Assembly (NCBI RefSeq): GCF_014648915.1
Contig: NZ_BMSA01000016.1
Coordinates: forward strand, 162,781-226,780
Reading direction: 5' to 3'
DNA length: 64,000 nucleotides
From: Streptomyces phaeofaciens
GTDB taxonomy: Bacteria > Actinomycetota > Actinomycetes > Streptomycetales > Streptomycetaceae
A program made the position numbers and the translations under genes. Positions 28,349 through 36,115 of the stretch are shown here, one piece after another (position 1 is the stretch's first letter; every line of letters begins with the position of its first letter). Below the pieces are notes generated by a model, which saw nothing but the letters and a program-made list of their open reading frames with translations, made no database searches and was not told the origin of the DNA.

Positions 28349-29473
28349 TTACAGGCCGCGTTCCTGCTCGTAGGCCCGCAGTTGCTCGGCACTGATCATG
28401 CTGGTGTCGAAGAGGCTGGTCTCGTCGAGGGCGTACCCCGGCTGCGGTTGCTGCTGGCCCTGCTGCGGGTCGTAGACGCCCTGCTGGGTGTCGTAGCCCT
28501 GGAAGGGGTCGCCGCCCGCCTGGGCGTAGCCGGAGGAGGCGGCGTACGGGTCGGCCTGCTGGTAGCCGTACGGGTCCGCCTGCTGGCCGTAGCCCTGCTG
28601 CTGGCCGTAGCCGCCGGCGTACGGGTCGTGCTGCTGCGGGAAGGGGACCTCTCCCTGCTGGGCGAAGTCGAGCGCGGGGGCGTACGCCTCCTGCGACTGC
28701 TGCTCGTACGGGTTCGGGACGGACTGTTCGGCCCGGGTGTCCTGCTCGGCGAGGGCGGCCAGGTCGGCGAGGTAGTCGGCGTCCGAGGAGTGCTGGAAGG
28801 TCGTGTTGTCGTCGGCGAGGGCGCCGAGGTCGTCGGTGGCGATCCGGCCGTGCAGCTTCTGCCGGCCCTTGCCGACCGCCTCCAGCGTCTTGCTGAGGAC
28901 CGCCTCGAAGGCGCCCAGCTTGGTGTCCACGTAGGCGTCGGCGTCGCGGCGCAGCGTCTCGGGGTCGTGGCTGCGCTCGGGGGCGTCGTCGTCCTCGGGG
29001 TCCGGGTAGCCCTGCTCGTCCAGGCCCGGGCCGGTGCCGAGGAGCTTCTCGCGGCCGCGGCCGACGGAACCGATGGTCTTGGTGAGGACGACCTCGAAGT
29101 TGGCGAGCTTGGAGTCGACGTAGTCGTCGGCGTCCGCGCGGATCTCCTCGGCCTCCTTGCGGGCCTCGGCGAGGATACGGTCCGCCTCGGCCTGCGAGCG
29201 GCGGGCGATCTCCGTGTCGGAGATCAGCGAGCCGCGCTCGGCGTGCGCGCCGGTGATGATCCGCTCGGCCTCCTGGCGGGCCTGCTCGACCATCTGCTCC
29301 CGGCCGCCGATCAGCTCGCGGGCCTCGGCGAGCGAGTCGGGCAGGGCCGCGCGCACCTCTTCCAGCAGGGCGAGCAGGTCGGCGCGGTTGACCACGCACG
29401 AGGCCGACATGGGCATCGACCGGGCACTGGAGACCGCCGTGACGATCTCGTCGAGCTTCTTCTGCACGTCCAC
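28349..29473 (-). CDS. DivIVA-like coiled-coil protein with Gln/Tyr-rich tail
   Basis: A 374-residue protein. The first about 210 residues are a coiled coil rich in Glu, Arg and Ala (LLALLEEVRAALP, EARKEAEEIRADADDYVD, DAYVDTKLGAFEAVL), similar to cell-division-initiation/ATP-synthase-B-like proteins of streptomycetes. Two near-identical motifs, DYVDSKLANFEVVLTKTI and AYVDTKLGAFEAVLSKTL, indicate an internal duplication. The C-terminal about 130 residues are a disordered Gln/Gly/Tyr/Pro tail. The start is uncertain: the GTG at 29473 has only a weak GAGAG before it. The function is probably membrane- or cytoskeleton-associated, unproven. Confidence 0.8.
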   Translation of the reverse strand: MDVQKKLDEIVTAVSSARSMPMSASCVVNRADLLALLEEVRAALPDSLAEARELIGGREQMVEQARQEAERIITGAHAERGSLISDTEIARRSQAEADRILAEARKEAEEIRADADDYVDSKLANFEVVLTKTIGSVGRGREKLLGTGPGLDEQGYPDPEDDDAPERSHDPETLRRDADAYVDTKLGAFEAVLSKTLEAVGKGRQKLHGRIATDDLGALADDNTTFQHSSDADYLADLAALAEQDTRAEQSVPNPYEQQSQEAYAPALDFAQQGEVPFPQQHDPYAGGYGQQQGYGQQADPYGYQQADPYAASSGYAQAGGDPFQGYDTQQGVYDPQQGQQQPQPGYALDETSLFDTSMISAEQLRAYEQERGL

Positions 29474-29531
29474 CGGTTGCTCGCCACTCTCTACAGCTGT
29501 GTTGGAGACGGACGGGACGACTGTAGCCCCA

Positions 29532-30011
29532 TCAGTCCTCGCGCAGGCGTGTGTTGAGAGCGCCCAGAACCACCGGGGGCACCAGGTGGGAGACGTCGCC
29601 GCCCCAGGTGGCGACCTCCTTGACCAGCGAGGAGGAGAGGAAGCTGTAGGTGGGGTTGGTGGGGACGAAGAGCGTCTCGACACCGGAGAGGCCGTTGTTC
29701 ATCTGGGCCATCTGGAGCTCGTAGTCGAAGTCGCTGACCGCGCGCAGGCCCTTCACGATGGCCGGGATGTCGCGCTGCTTGCAGAAGTCGACGAGGAGGC
29801 CGTGGAAGGCCTCGACCCGTACGTTGCCGTACTCGGCGGTGACCTGGCGGATCAGGTCGATCCGCTCCTCGATCTCGAACAGGCCCTTCTTGGACTTGTT
29901 GATCATCACCGCGACATAGACCTCGTCGTACAGACGGGAGGCACGGGAAATGATGTCGAGATGTCCGTTGGTGATCGGGTCGAACGACCCGGGACAGACG
30001 GCACGGCGCAC
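29532..30011 (-). CDS. coaD: Phosphopantetheine adenylyltransferase CoaD
   Basis: Fourth step of coenzyme A synthesis, transferring AMP to 4'-phosphopantetheine. The 159-residue hexameric enzyme has PGSFDPITNGHLDII (nucleotide-binding TxGH) near the start and PTYSFLSSSLVKE at the C-terminal half. The GTG at 30011 gives the usual VRRAVCPGSF start and has GAGGGA about 8 bases upstream. An ATG 10 codons upstream is in frame but not family-like. It follows rsmD (gap 26 bp), the common coaD-rsmD pairing. Confidence 0.96.
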   Translation of the reverse strand: MRRAVCPGSFDPITNGHLDIISRASRLYDEVYVAVMINKSKKGLFEIEERIDLIRQVTAEYGNVRVEAFHGLLVDFCKQRDIPAIVKGLRAVSDFDYELQMAQMNNGLSGVETLFVPTNPTYSFLSSSLVKEVATWGGDVSHLVPPVVLGALNTRLRED

Positions 30012-30037
30012 TTGTGATCCCTCGCTCTCCGGTCCGG

Positions 30038-30622
30038 TCATCGTGCGTCTTCGCACGTAGAGGCGGCGCGACCGTACCAAAACGTTCCCTCGCCGTAGCG
30101 ACGGGACCGGAGCGCTTCGAAGCCGTCCGGCCAGGGGAACTCCCCGCCTCTGGTGCTGCGCTCCACGGTGACGAGGGCTTCGGCCGTGAGCCAGCCCCCC
30201 GAGCGGAGTGTGAGCAGAATCTCTCGAAGATCGTCGTCGGTGACGGCGTAGGGCGGGTCGAGAAAGGCCAGGTCGTACGGTGCCGTGGGCGGGGTCTGGA
30301 TGATCTGCTGGGCCTTGCCCGCCCGGACCTCGGCGCCGGGGAGAGCGAGGTTCCTCACGTTCTCCCGGATGGTGCGGGCCGCCCGGGCGTCGGCCTCGAC
30401 CAGGAGGGTGTGGCCGGCCCCTCGGGAGAGGGCCTCCAGGCCGACGGCGCCGGATCCCGCGTAGAGGTCGAGAACGCGTTCGCCGTCGAGGGGGCCGCCG
30501 AGCAGGGACTGCCAGGTGGAGAAGAGACCCTCGCGCGCGCGGTCGGAAGTGGGGCGGGTGCCGGTCCCTGGCGGGACTGCCAGGCGACGTCCACCGGCTG
30601 TGCCGGCGATCACGCGGGTCAT
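30038..30622 (-). CDS. rsmD: 16S rRNA m2G966 methyltransferase RsmD
   Basis: SAM-dependent rRNA methyltransferase of 194 residues. The SAM motif is VLDLYAGSGAVGLEALSRGA (about residues 49-68) and the catalytic motif IV is FLDPPY (about 124-129), as in RsmD and other amino-methylating enzymes. The ATG at 30622 starts MTRVIAGTAGGRRLAVP, the typical N-terminus. It lies downstream of recG with a 133-bp gap and directly before coaD. Confidence 0.95.
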   Translation of the reverse strand: MTRVIAGTAGGRRLAVPPGTGTRPTSDRAREGLFSTWQSLLGGPLDGERVLDLYAGSGAVGLEALSRGAGHTLLVEADARAARTIRENVRNLALPGAEVRAGKAQQIIQTPPTAPYDLAFLDPPYAVTDDDLREILLTLRSGGWLTAEALVTVERSTRGGEFPWPDGFEALRSRRYGEGTFWYGRAASTCEDAR

Positions 30623-30755
30623 CTCGGGTTCCTTGTTCGGCGGTGGTGACGGATCCAGTCTGGCAGCAGGTCCGACCTGGGTGCTCGCGCGGTCCCGCGG
30701 CCCGGCAGGATCCGTGGGAGAGGGCCTGGAGGGGCGTCTCTCAGGGAGATGTCCC

Positions 30756-33700
30756 CTAGCCCTTCTCCAGGTACTGCTCCCTCTCGTCGTCCAGAAGGGC
30801 GTCCAAGGCGGTCCGCAGGCCCGGGTACGCGGTCAGCTCGGGGTCTTCCGTCACCACCGTCACCGCTTCCTCCCTCGCCTGGGCGATGACCTCCTCGTCC
30901 TCGATGACGGCCAGGACGCGCAGGGACGTTCGGGCGCCCGACTGGGCCTGGCCCAGGACATCGCCCTCGCGCCGCTGTTCGAGGTCGATGCGGGAGAGTT
31001 CGAAGCCGTCGAGGGTGGCGGCGACCGAGTTCAGGCGCTGACGGGCCGGGCTCGCCTCGGGCATCTCGGAGACCAGCAGGCAGAGACCGGGGGCCGAGCC
31101 GCGGCCGACGCGGCCGCGGAGCTGGTGGAGCTGGGAGACGCCGAAGCGGTCGGCGTCCATGATCACCATCGCCGTGGCGTTCGGGACGTTGACGCCGACC
31201 TCGATGACGGTCGTGGCGACCAGGACGTCGGTGTCCCCGGCGGCGAAGCGCCGCATGACGGCGTCCTTGTCGTCGGGAGGCATCCGGCCGTGCAGCACCT
31301 CGACCGCGAGCCCTCGCAGCGGGCCCTTCGCCAGCTGGTCGGCCACGTCGAGGACGGCGAGCGGGGGACGCTTCTCCGCCTCGTCCTCGGGGGACTTCTT
31401 CCGGGCGGCCTTCTTCGGGTCGGCCGGCTCGTCGATGTCGTCGCCGATGCGGGGGCAGACGACGTACGCCTGATGGCCGTTCTGCACCTCCTCGCGGACC
31501 CGTTCCCAGGCGCGGGCCAGGAAGTGGGGCTTGTCGGCGGCGGGCACGACATGGCTGGCGATGGGCGAGCGGCCGGCCGGGAGCTGGTCGAGGACCGAGG
31601 TCTCCAGGTCGCCGAAGACGGTCATCGCGACGGTGCGCGGGATGGGTGTGGCGGTCATGACCAGCAGATGCGGGGGCTGCTTGCCCTTGCCGCGCAGGGC
31701 GTCGCGCTGTTCGACGCCGAAGCGGTGCTGTTCGTCGACCACGACCAGGCCGAGGTCGTGGAACTGGACCTTGTCCTCGATCAGCGCGTGGGTGCCGATC
31801 ACGATCCCGGCCTCGCCGGTGACGAGGTCGAGCAGCGCCTGCCGCCGCGCGGCCACCCCCATGGAGCCGGTCAGCAGCACGACCTTGGTGGCCTGCTCCG
31901 AGCCGCCGAGCATCCCGCCCTCGGCCAGCTCGCCCATCATCTCCACGACGGAACGGTGGTGCTGCTGGGCGAGGACCTCGGTGGGCGCGAGCATCGCGGC
32001 CTGACCACCGGCGTCGACCACCGCGAGCATGGCCCGCAGCGCCACCATCGTGTTGTGGGTCACCGTGAAGTGATCCGTGACGTAGGCGTGATCGGGGTGG
32101 GCGACGCTGATGCACTGGACCGGCTTCCGCCCCACATACTCGACAGTGCGGATGCCCCGGCGGAAGGTGTTGTAATTCGGGCGTGGGCGTACGCGTTCGG
32201 CTTTGCGGGTGAGCCGGAACGGGGGATAGCCATCCGGCAACGCCACCGAGACGTTGAAAGCGGCCTTCTTGGGCAGAACACGCGCCCTGCCACCCAGGGA
32301 GCGGACGAGCCAAGCCACGTCATCCGCCAATGTCCGCGAGGCCGAGCACAGGGAAATGCTCAGACCATTTTGATCAACCGTGCCGTCGGTGTCCATCAGC
32401 CCCTGCAGAAGGGCCAGGCGGTTCTTGATCGACGAGTTCTTGAATTCGGCGGGAATGAACTTGGCGTGTGACGTCAAACCCCAAAGGCCCAGTTCACGCA
32501 AGGTCTGGATGATCGGATTACGGACGCCGCCGGAGCGTTGGAGCAGCTGAATCGTGTAGTCGCACCGCGAACCGGTCACAGGGACGAGGCGACAGTCCGG
32601 CGCCGCCAAAGCCGCCAAGGCATCGCGGAGCTCCGCGTCGGCGGTGGAGAACCGCAGGTTGTGCCGGAACGAGCCGTCACCCAACAGGAGCCCGAGCAGG
32701 TAGGAATCCAGCGGGAGCCCGGTGTCGTCGCCCAGGTCCACGGGGGTCGCCGCCGGGATGTACCACTTCGACGATCCGTTGGCCTTGAACAGATCGTGAC
32801 GGATTTCTCGGGTGGTCATTACCTTGGGGGACAGACCACGGTCCCAGCCACAACTCGTGCCGACGATCCAGAGATGCTCGTCATCGCATTCCACCGAGCT
32901 TCCGTCGGAGAGCACGATGCGCCACACCTCCCGCTCGCCTTGCGGAAAGACGCCGTCGATCAGGGCGATCTCTCCTGCGGGCACGACGACTTCGTCGCCC
33001 ACTCCCATGTCACCCATCCGCCGGAAACCGCGAGGCGTGAGCACGAGTGAGTCCAGTGGTTGCGCCTTCCCGGAACCCACCTCGCCTTGCAGCAACCGGT
33101 GCATCGGGTGGGAGGCCGCCAGGTCGTCGAAGATCTCCCGGGAGACCTTCTGCTGGCCCTCCGTGAGGGTGAAGGGGAGCCGGTCGTCGAAGGAGCTGAG
33201 GAGGCCGTCGGGGGAGGGTCTGCGGGGGACGGCCGGCAGTTGGGCGTCGGCGTGGCGGCGGCGGGCGAGGGCCACCTGGAGGACGAAGGCCTCGTCCCAC
33301 TTGAGGCGGCCGCGGGCGTCGTCGATGTCGGCCTTGGTGTGCGGGCGGTGGATCTTGAGGAGGGCCTCGGGCAGGGAGACCAGGCCGCGGCCGGCCCGCA
33401 GGGTGTCCGGGAGGGGGTCGACGGCCTCCTGGGCGCTGGGCAGGACGGTCTGGATCGCCTTGCCGATCTTCCAGGACTCCAGTTTGGCGGTGGCGGGGTA
33501 GATCGGGATCAGGGCGCCCGCCCAGGTCTCGACCGTCTCCTCCGTGTCGCCGCGCAGCAACTCGTACGCCGGATGTGCCAGTTGGAGGCGGCGGTTGAAG
33601 ACGGAGACCTTGCCGGAGAACATCGCGCGGGTGCCCGGCAGCAGCTCCTTGTGGGGCTTGTGGACGCCGCTGCCGAAGAAGACCAGCTGGAGCCGGCCGC

Positions 33701-33986
33701 TGCCGTCGGTGATGGTGACCTCGAGCCGCTGGCCCTTGCCGCGGGGCGCCTTGGCGGAGGCGAAGGAGTGCAGCCGGGCGTCGGCGACCATGGCGACCAC
33801 CGTGACGTGTTCGTCCATGGGGAGGTCGGCCAGGTGCGTGAGCTGGCCTCGCTCCTCGTATCTGCGGGGATAGTGGTGCAGGAGATCGCCGACGGTGTGC
33901 AGGCCGAGATGCTCGGCCATCACCTTCGCGGTCGGTGGGCCGAGCACCTTTTTCAGCGGCTCTTCGAGTGCGGGCACGAGATCCAT
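30756..33986 (-). CDS. recG: ATP-dependent DNA helicase RecG containing an intein
   Basis: Superfamily 2 helicase that reverses stalled replication forks and resolves recombination intermediates. The precursor is 1076 residues. Removing the 338-residue intein leaves 738, the normal RecG length. The N-terminal wedge/OB region is followed by Walker A GEVGSGK|T, with the intein placed between Lys and Thr (precursor residues 307 and 646), DEQH at the helicase motif II, and the C-terminal motifs DRFGVSQLHQLRGRVGRG. The ATG at 33986 (MDLVPALEEP) is the family start, although an upstream in-frame ATG exists at 34007. Active RecG requires excision of the intein, since the ATP site is split. A 133-bp gap separates it from rsmD, so it is probably co-transcribed. 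Confidence 0.96.
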   Translation of the reverse strand: MDLVPALEEPLKKVLGPPTAKVMAEHLGLHTVGDLLHHYPRRYEERGQLTHLADLPMDEHVTVVAMVADARLHSFASAKAPRGKGQRLEVTITDGSGRLQLVFFGSGVHKPHKELLPGTRAMFSGKVSVFNRRLQLAHPAYELLRGDTEETVETWAGALIPIYPATAKLESWKIGKAIQTVLPSAQEAVDPLPDTLRAGRGLVSLPEALLKIHRPHTKADIDDARGRLKWDEAFVLQVALARRRHADAQLPAVPRRPSPDGLLSSFDDRLPFTLTEGQQKVSREIFDDLAASHPMHRLLQGEVGSGKAQPLDSLVLTPRGFRRMGDMGVGDEVVVPAGEIALIDGVFPQGEREVWRIVLSDGSSVECDDEHLWIVGTSCGWDRGLSPKVMTTREIRHDLFKANGSSKWYIPAATPVDLGDDTGLPLDSYLLGLLLGDGSFRHNLRFSTADAELRDALAALAAPDCRLVPVTGSRCDYTIQLLQRSGGVRNPIIQTLRELGLWGLTSHAKFIPAEFKNSSIKNRLALLQGLMDTDGTVDQNGLSISLCSASRTLADDVAWLVRSLGGRARVLPKKAAFNVSVALPDGYPPFRLTRKAERVRPRPNYNTFRRGIRTVEYVGRKPVQCISVAHPDHAYVTDHFTVTHNTMVALRAMLAVVDAGGQAAMLAPTEVLAQQHHRSVVEMMGELAEGGMLGGSEQATKVVLLTGSMGVAARRQALLDLVTGEAGIVIGTHALIEDKVQFHDLGLVVVDEQHRFGVEQRDALRGKGKQPPHLLVMTATPIPRTVAMTVFGDLETSVLDQLPAGRSPIASHVVPAADKPHFLARAWERVREEVQNGHQAYVVCPRIGDDIDEPADPKKAARKKSPEDEAEKRPPLAVLDVADQLAKGPLRGLAVEVLHGRMPPDDKDAVMRRFAAGDTDVLVATTVIEVGVNVPNATAMVIMDADRFGVSQLHQLRGRVGRGSAPGLCLLVSEMPEASPARQRLNSVAATLDGFELSRIDLEQRREGDVLGQAQSGARTSLRVLAVIEDEEVIAQAREEAVTVVTEDPELTAYPGLRTALDALLDDEREQYLEKG
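32052..33065 (-). mobile_element. RecG intein, class 3 type, with LAGLIDADG endonuclease
   Basis: A 338-residue in-frame insertion between Lys and Thr of the RecG Walker A motif. Residue 1 is Ala, so the standard Cys/Ser-1 chemistry is impossible. Instead His-64 and Trp-66 in block B, Cys-318 in block F and Thr-336 in block G match the W-C-T set that defines class 3 inteins. The end is His-337, Asn-338, then extein Thr. Two LAGLIDADG blocks, YLLGLLLGDGS (122-132) and LLQGLMDTDGT (219-229), both with the acidic residues, indicate a homing endonuclease that looks intact. The segment has visibly more A/T than flanking recG. It is probably an active or recently active element. Confidence 0.93.
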
Positions 33987-34032
33987 TGCACACCACACCA
34001 CTGACATTGCCGTATACGTGTCCTGAAACCCC

Positions 34033-34062
34033 TGGTCAGACGGCTCGTTCGGGCTCTAGGAT
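34033..34062 (+). promoter_or_regulatory. Candidate promoter of the HSP90-TPR operon
   Basis: Sequence tggtca, 18-bp spacer, taggat at 34057-34062, resembles the HrdB-type consensus (TTGACA-n17/18-TAGGAT): the -10 fits well, the -35 4 of 6. It lies about 90 bp before the HSP90-like start and in the gap that separates recG. Confidence 0.4.
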
Positions 34063-34153
34063 GGCGCGCCTCCGGCCATCATCCGCGGTCACCGCCCCAC
34101 CGGGACCGCCCGACCCCGCGCCGTGCCCGACCCCAACCCGCGGCGCCGTAGCG

Positions 34154-36115
34154 ATGGACTCCCAGACCTCACAGTCATCCCAGGCATCTCCGTCACCTCA
34201 CACGTTCCAGGTCGACCTGCGTGGTCTGGTGGACCTGCTGTCCCATCACCTCTACTCCAGTCCCAAGGTCTATCTGCGCGAGCTGCTCCAGAACGCCGTG
34301 GACGCGATCACGGCGCGCCGGGCCGAGGAGCCCGGCGCCCCGGCGCGGGTGCGGCTGTTCGCGGCGGACGGGTCGCTGCGGGTGGAGGACTCCGGCGTCG
34401 GGCTCACCGAGGCCGATGTGCACACCCTGCTGGCGACCATCGGGCGCAGCTCCAAGCGGGCGGACGACCTTCGGGAGGCCCGCTCCGACTTCCTCGGGCA
34501 GTTCGGCATCGGGCTGCTGGCCTGTTTCGTGGTCGCCGAGCGGATCCGGGTGGTCAGCCGCAGCTCCCGCACCCCGAAGGCGCCGCCGGTGGAGTGGACG
34601 GCGCGCGACGACGGTTCGTACACCGTGCGCACGCTCCCCCACGACGAGCACCCCGAGCCGGGCACCACCGTGCATCTGGTGGCGCGGGCCGGGGCCGGGG
34701 AGTGGCTCGCCGAGGCGCGGGTGCTCCAGCTGGCGCGGGACTTCGGTTCGCTGCTGCCGTACGACGTCCGGGTGGGCGAGGAGGCGGTCACCGATCTGCC
34801 GGCGCCCTGGGACCGGCCGTACGCCTCCCCCGCCAACCGGCGGGTGGCGCTGGCGCGGCACTGTCACGAGCTGTTCGGGTTCACCCCGTTGGACACCATC
34901 GAGCTGGACGTGCCGGCGGCGGGGATCCGCGGGGTGGCGCATGTGCTGCCGGCGGCGGTCAGCCCCGCGCAGCGGGCCACGCACCGGGTGCACCTCAAGG
35001 GCATGCTGCTGACCGAACGGGCCGAACAGCTGTTGCCCGACTGGGCGTTCTTCGTGCGCTGTGTGCTCGACACCGACAGTCTGCGGCCCACGGCCTCGCG
35101 CGAGTCGCTGTACGAGGACGAGACGCTGGCCGCCGTCCGGGAGGCGCTGGGCGAGCGGATCCGGGCGTGGCTGACGGGTCTGGCCGCCGGTGACCCGGAG
35201 CGGCTCGCGGCCTTCCTGGCGGTGCACCACCTGGGTGTGAAGTCCCTGGCGCGGCACGACAAGGAGATGCTGCGGACGATGCTGCCGTGGCTGCCGTTCG
35301 AGACGACGGACGGACGGCTGTCGCTGGAGGAGTTCGCGCAGCGGCACCCGGTGGTGCACTTCACCCGCACGGTCGAGGAGTACCGGCAGGTCGCGCCGAT
35401 CGCGTCCGCGCAGGGCGTCGGGGTGATCAACGGCGGTTACACGTACGACAGCGAGCTGGTCGAGGCGCTGCCGTCGGTGCGGCCGGGGACGGTGGTCGCC
35501 GAGCTGGACGCGGACACCGTGACGGCCCACCTGGACTCCGTCGACCCGGCCGAGGAGCTGGCCCTGGCGGGCTTCCTGGCGGTCGCGCGGGCGAAGCTGG
35601 ACCCGCTGGGCTGCGATGTCGCCCTGCGGGCCTTCCATCCGCTGTCGGTGCCGGCGCTGCACCTGGACGACCGGGCGGCACGGCACGAGCAGGCGCGGGC
35701 GGAGGCCGAGGCACAGGCCGACGATCTGTGGGCGGGCATCCTGGGCTCGCTGCGCGGCAGCGCCCCCCGCGCGCGTCTGGTGCTGAACCATCTCAACCCG
35801 CTGATCCGGCGGATCAGTTCGCTCGGGGAGCCCGAGCTGATCGGCACCGCCACCGAGTCGCTGTACGGGCAGGCGCTGCTGATGGCGCAGCGGCCGCTGC
35901 GTCCGGCGGACTCGGCGCTGCTCAACCGGGCGTTCATCGGCCTGCTGGAATGGGCCACCCACGGCGACGCCGCTTCCGGCCCCGGTCCTGGTCCCGGCAC
36001 CGATCCCGGTCCTGATCCCGGTCCTGATCCCGGTCCTGATCCCGGTCCTGATCCCGGTCCTGGTCCCGACTCCGGCCCTGGCTCCGACTCCGACTCCGCG
36101 GGGGGCGGTCACTGA
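34154..36115 (+). CDS. HSP90-like GHKL ATPase
   Basis: A 653-residue protein with HSP90 layout. The N-terminal ATP-binding GHKL domain has catalytic Glu-43 in RELLQNAVDAI, the VEDSGVGLT motif (77-85) and GQFGIGLLACFVV (115-127). A middle domain contains the ASRESLYEDE segment corresponding to the ATPase-activating Arg. Compared with HtpG, the C-terminal dimerisation region is divergent and ends in a Pro-Gly-Asp repeat (SGPGPGPGTDPGPDPGP...) with no MEEVD. The ATG at 34154 starts just before a Ser/Gln-rich N-terminus, with no strong Shine-Dalgarno. It overlaps the next gene by one base (TGATG), so expression is coupled. Client protein unknown. Confidence 0.85.
   Translation: MDSQTSQSSQASPSPHTFQVDLRGLVDLLSHHLYSSPKVYLRELLQNAVDAITARRAEEPGAPARVRLFAADGSLRVEDSGVGLTEADVHTLLATIGRSSKRADDLREARSDFLGQFGIGLLACFVVAERIRVVSRSSRTPKAPPVEWTARDDGSYTVRTLPHDEHPEPGTTVHLVARAGAGEWLAEARVLQLARDFGSLLPYDVRVGEEAVTDLPAPWDRPYASPANRRVALARHCHELFGFTPLDTIELDVPAAGIRGVAHVLPAAVSPAQRATHRVHLKGMLLTERAEQLLPDWAFFVRCVLDTDSLRPTASRESLYEDETLAAVREALGERIRAWLTGLAAGDPERLAAFLAVHHLGVKSLARHDKEMLRTMLPWLPFETTDGRLSLEEFAQRHPVVHFTRTVEEYRQVAPIASAQGVGVINGGYTYDSELVEALPSVRPGTVVAELDADTVTAHLDSVDPAEELALAGFLAVARAKLDPLGCDVALRAFHPLSVPALHLDDRAARHEQARAEAEAQADDLWAGILGSLRGSAPRARLVLNHLNPLIRRISSLGEPELIGTATESLYGQALLMAQRPLRPADSALLNRAFIGLLEWATHGDAASGPGPGPGTDPGPDPGPDPGPDPGPDPGPGPDSGPGSDSDSAGGGH
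35984..36067 (+). repeat. 12-bp tandem repeat in the HSP90-like C-terminus
   Basis: Seven 12-bp units, core ggtcctgatccc (four perfect consecutive copies at 36008-36055, diverged flanks), encoding the Gly-Pro-Asp-Pro repeats. Slippage-prone, so tail length may vary between isolates. Confidence 0.9.

Noticed and set aside
32052..33065. A standard class 1 intein
   Set aside because: Residue 1 is Ala, which cannot perform the acyl shift. The W-C-T residues point to class 3 instead.
30756..33986. Reading the extra 338 codons in recG as a frameshift, fused gene or pseudogene
   Set aside because: The frame is open throughout, both junctions fall exactly inside the GSGK|T motif, and intein blocks A, B, F and G are all present, so an intein is the better explanation.
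33987..34007. A longer RecG starting at the in-frame ATG at 34007
   Set aside because: The family N-terminus begins at MDLVPALEEP (33986). The seven extra residues have no conserved match and no better Shine-Dalgarno.
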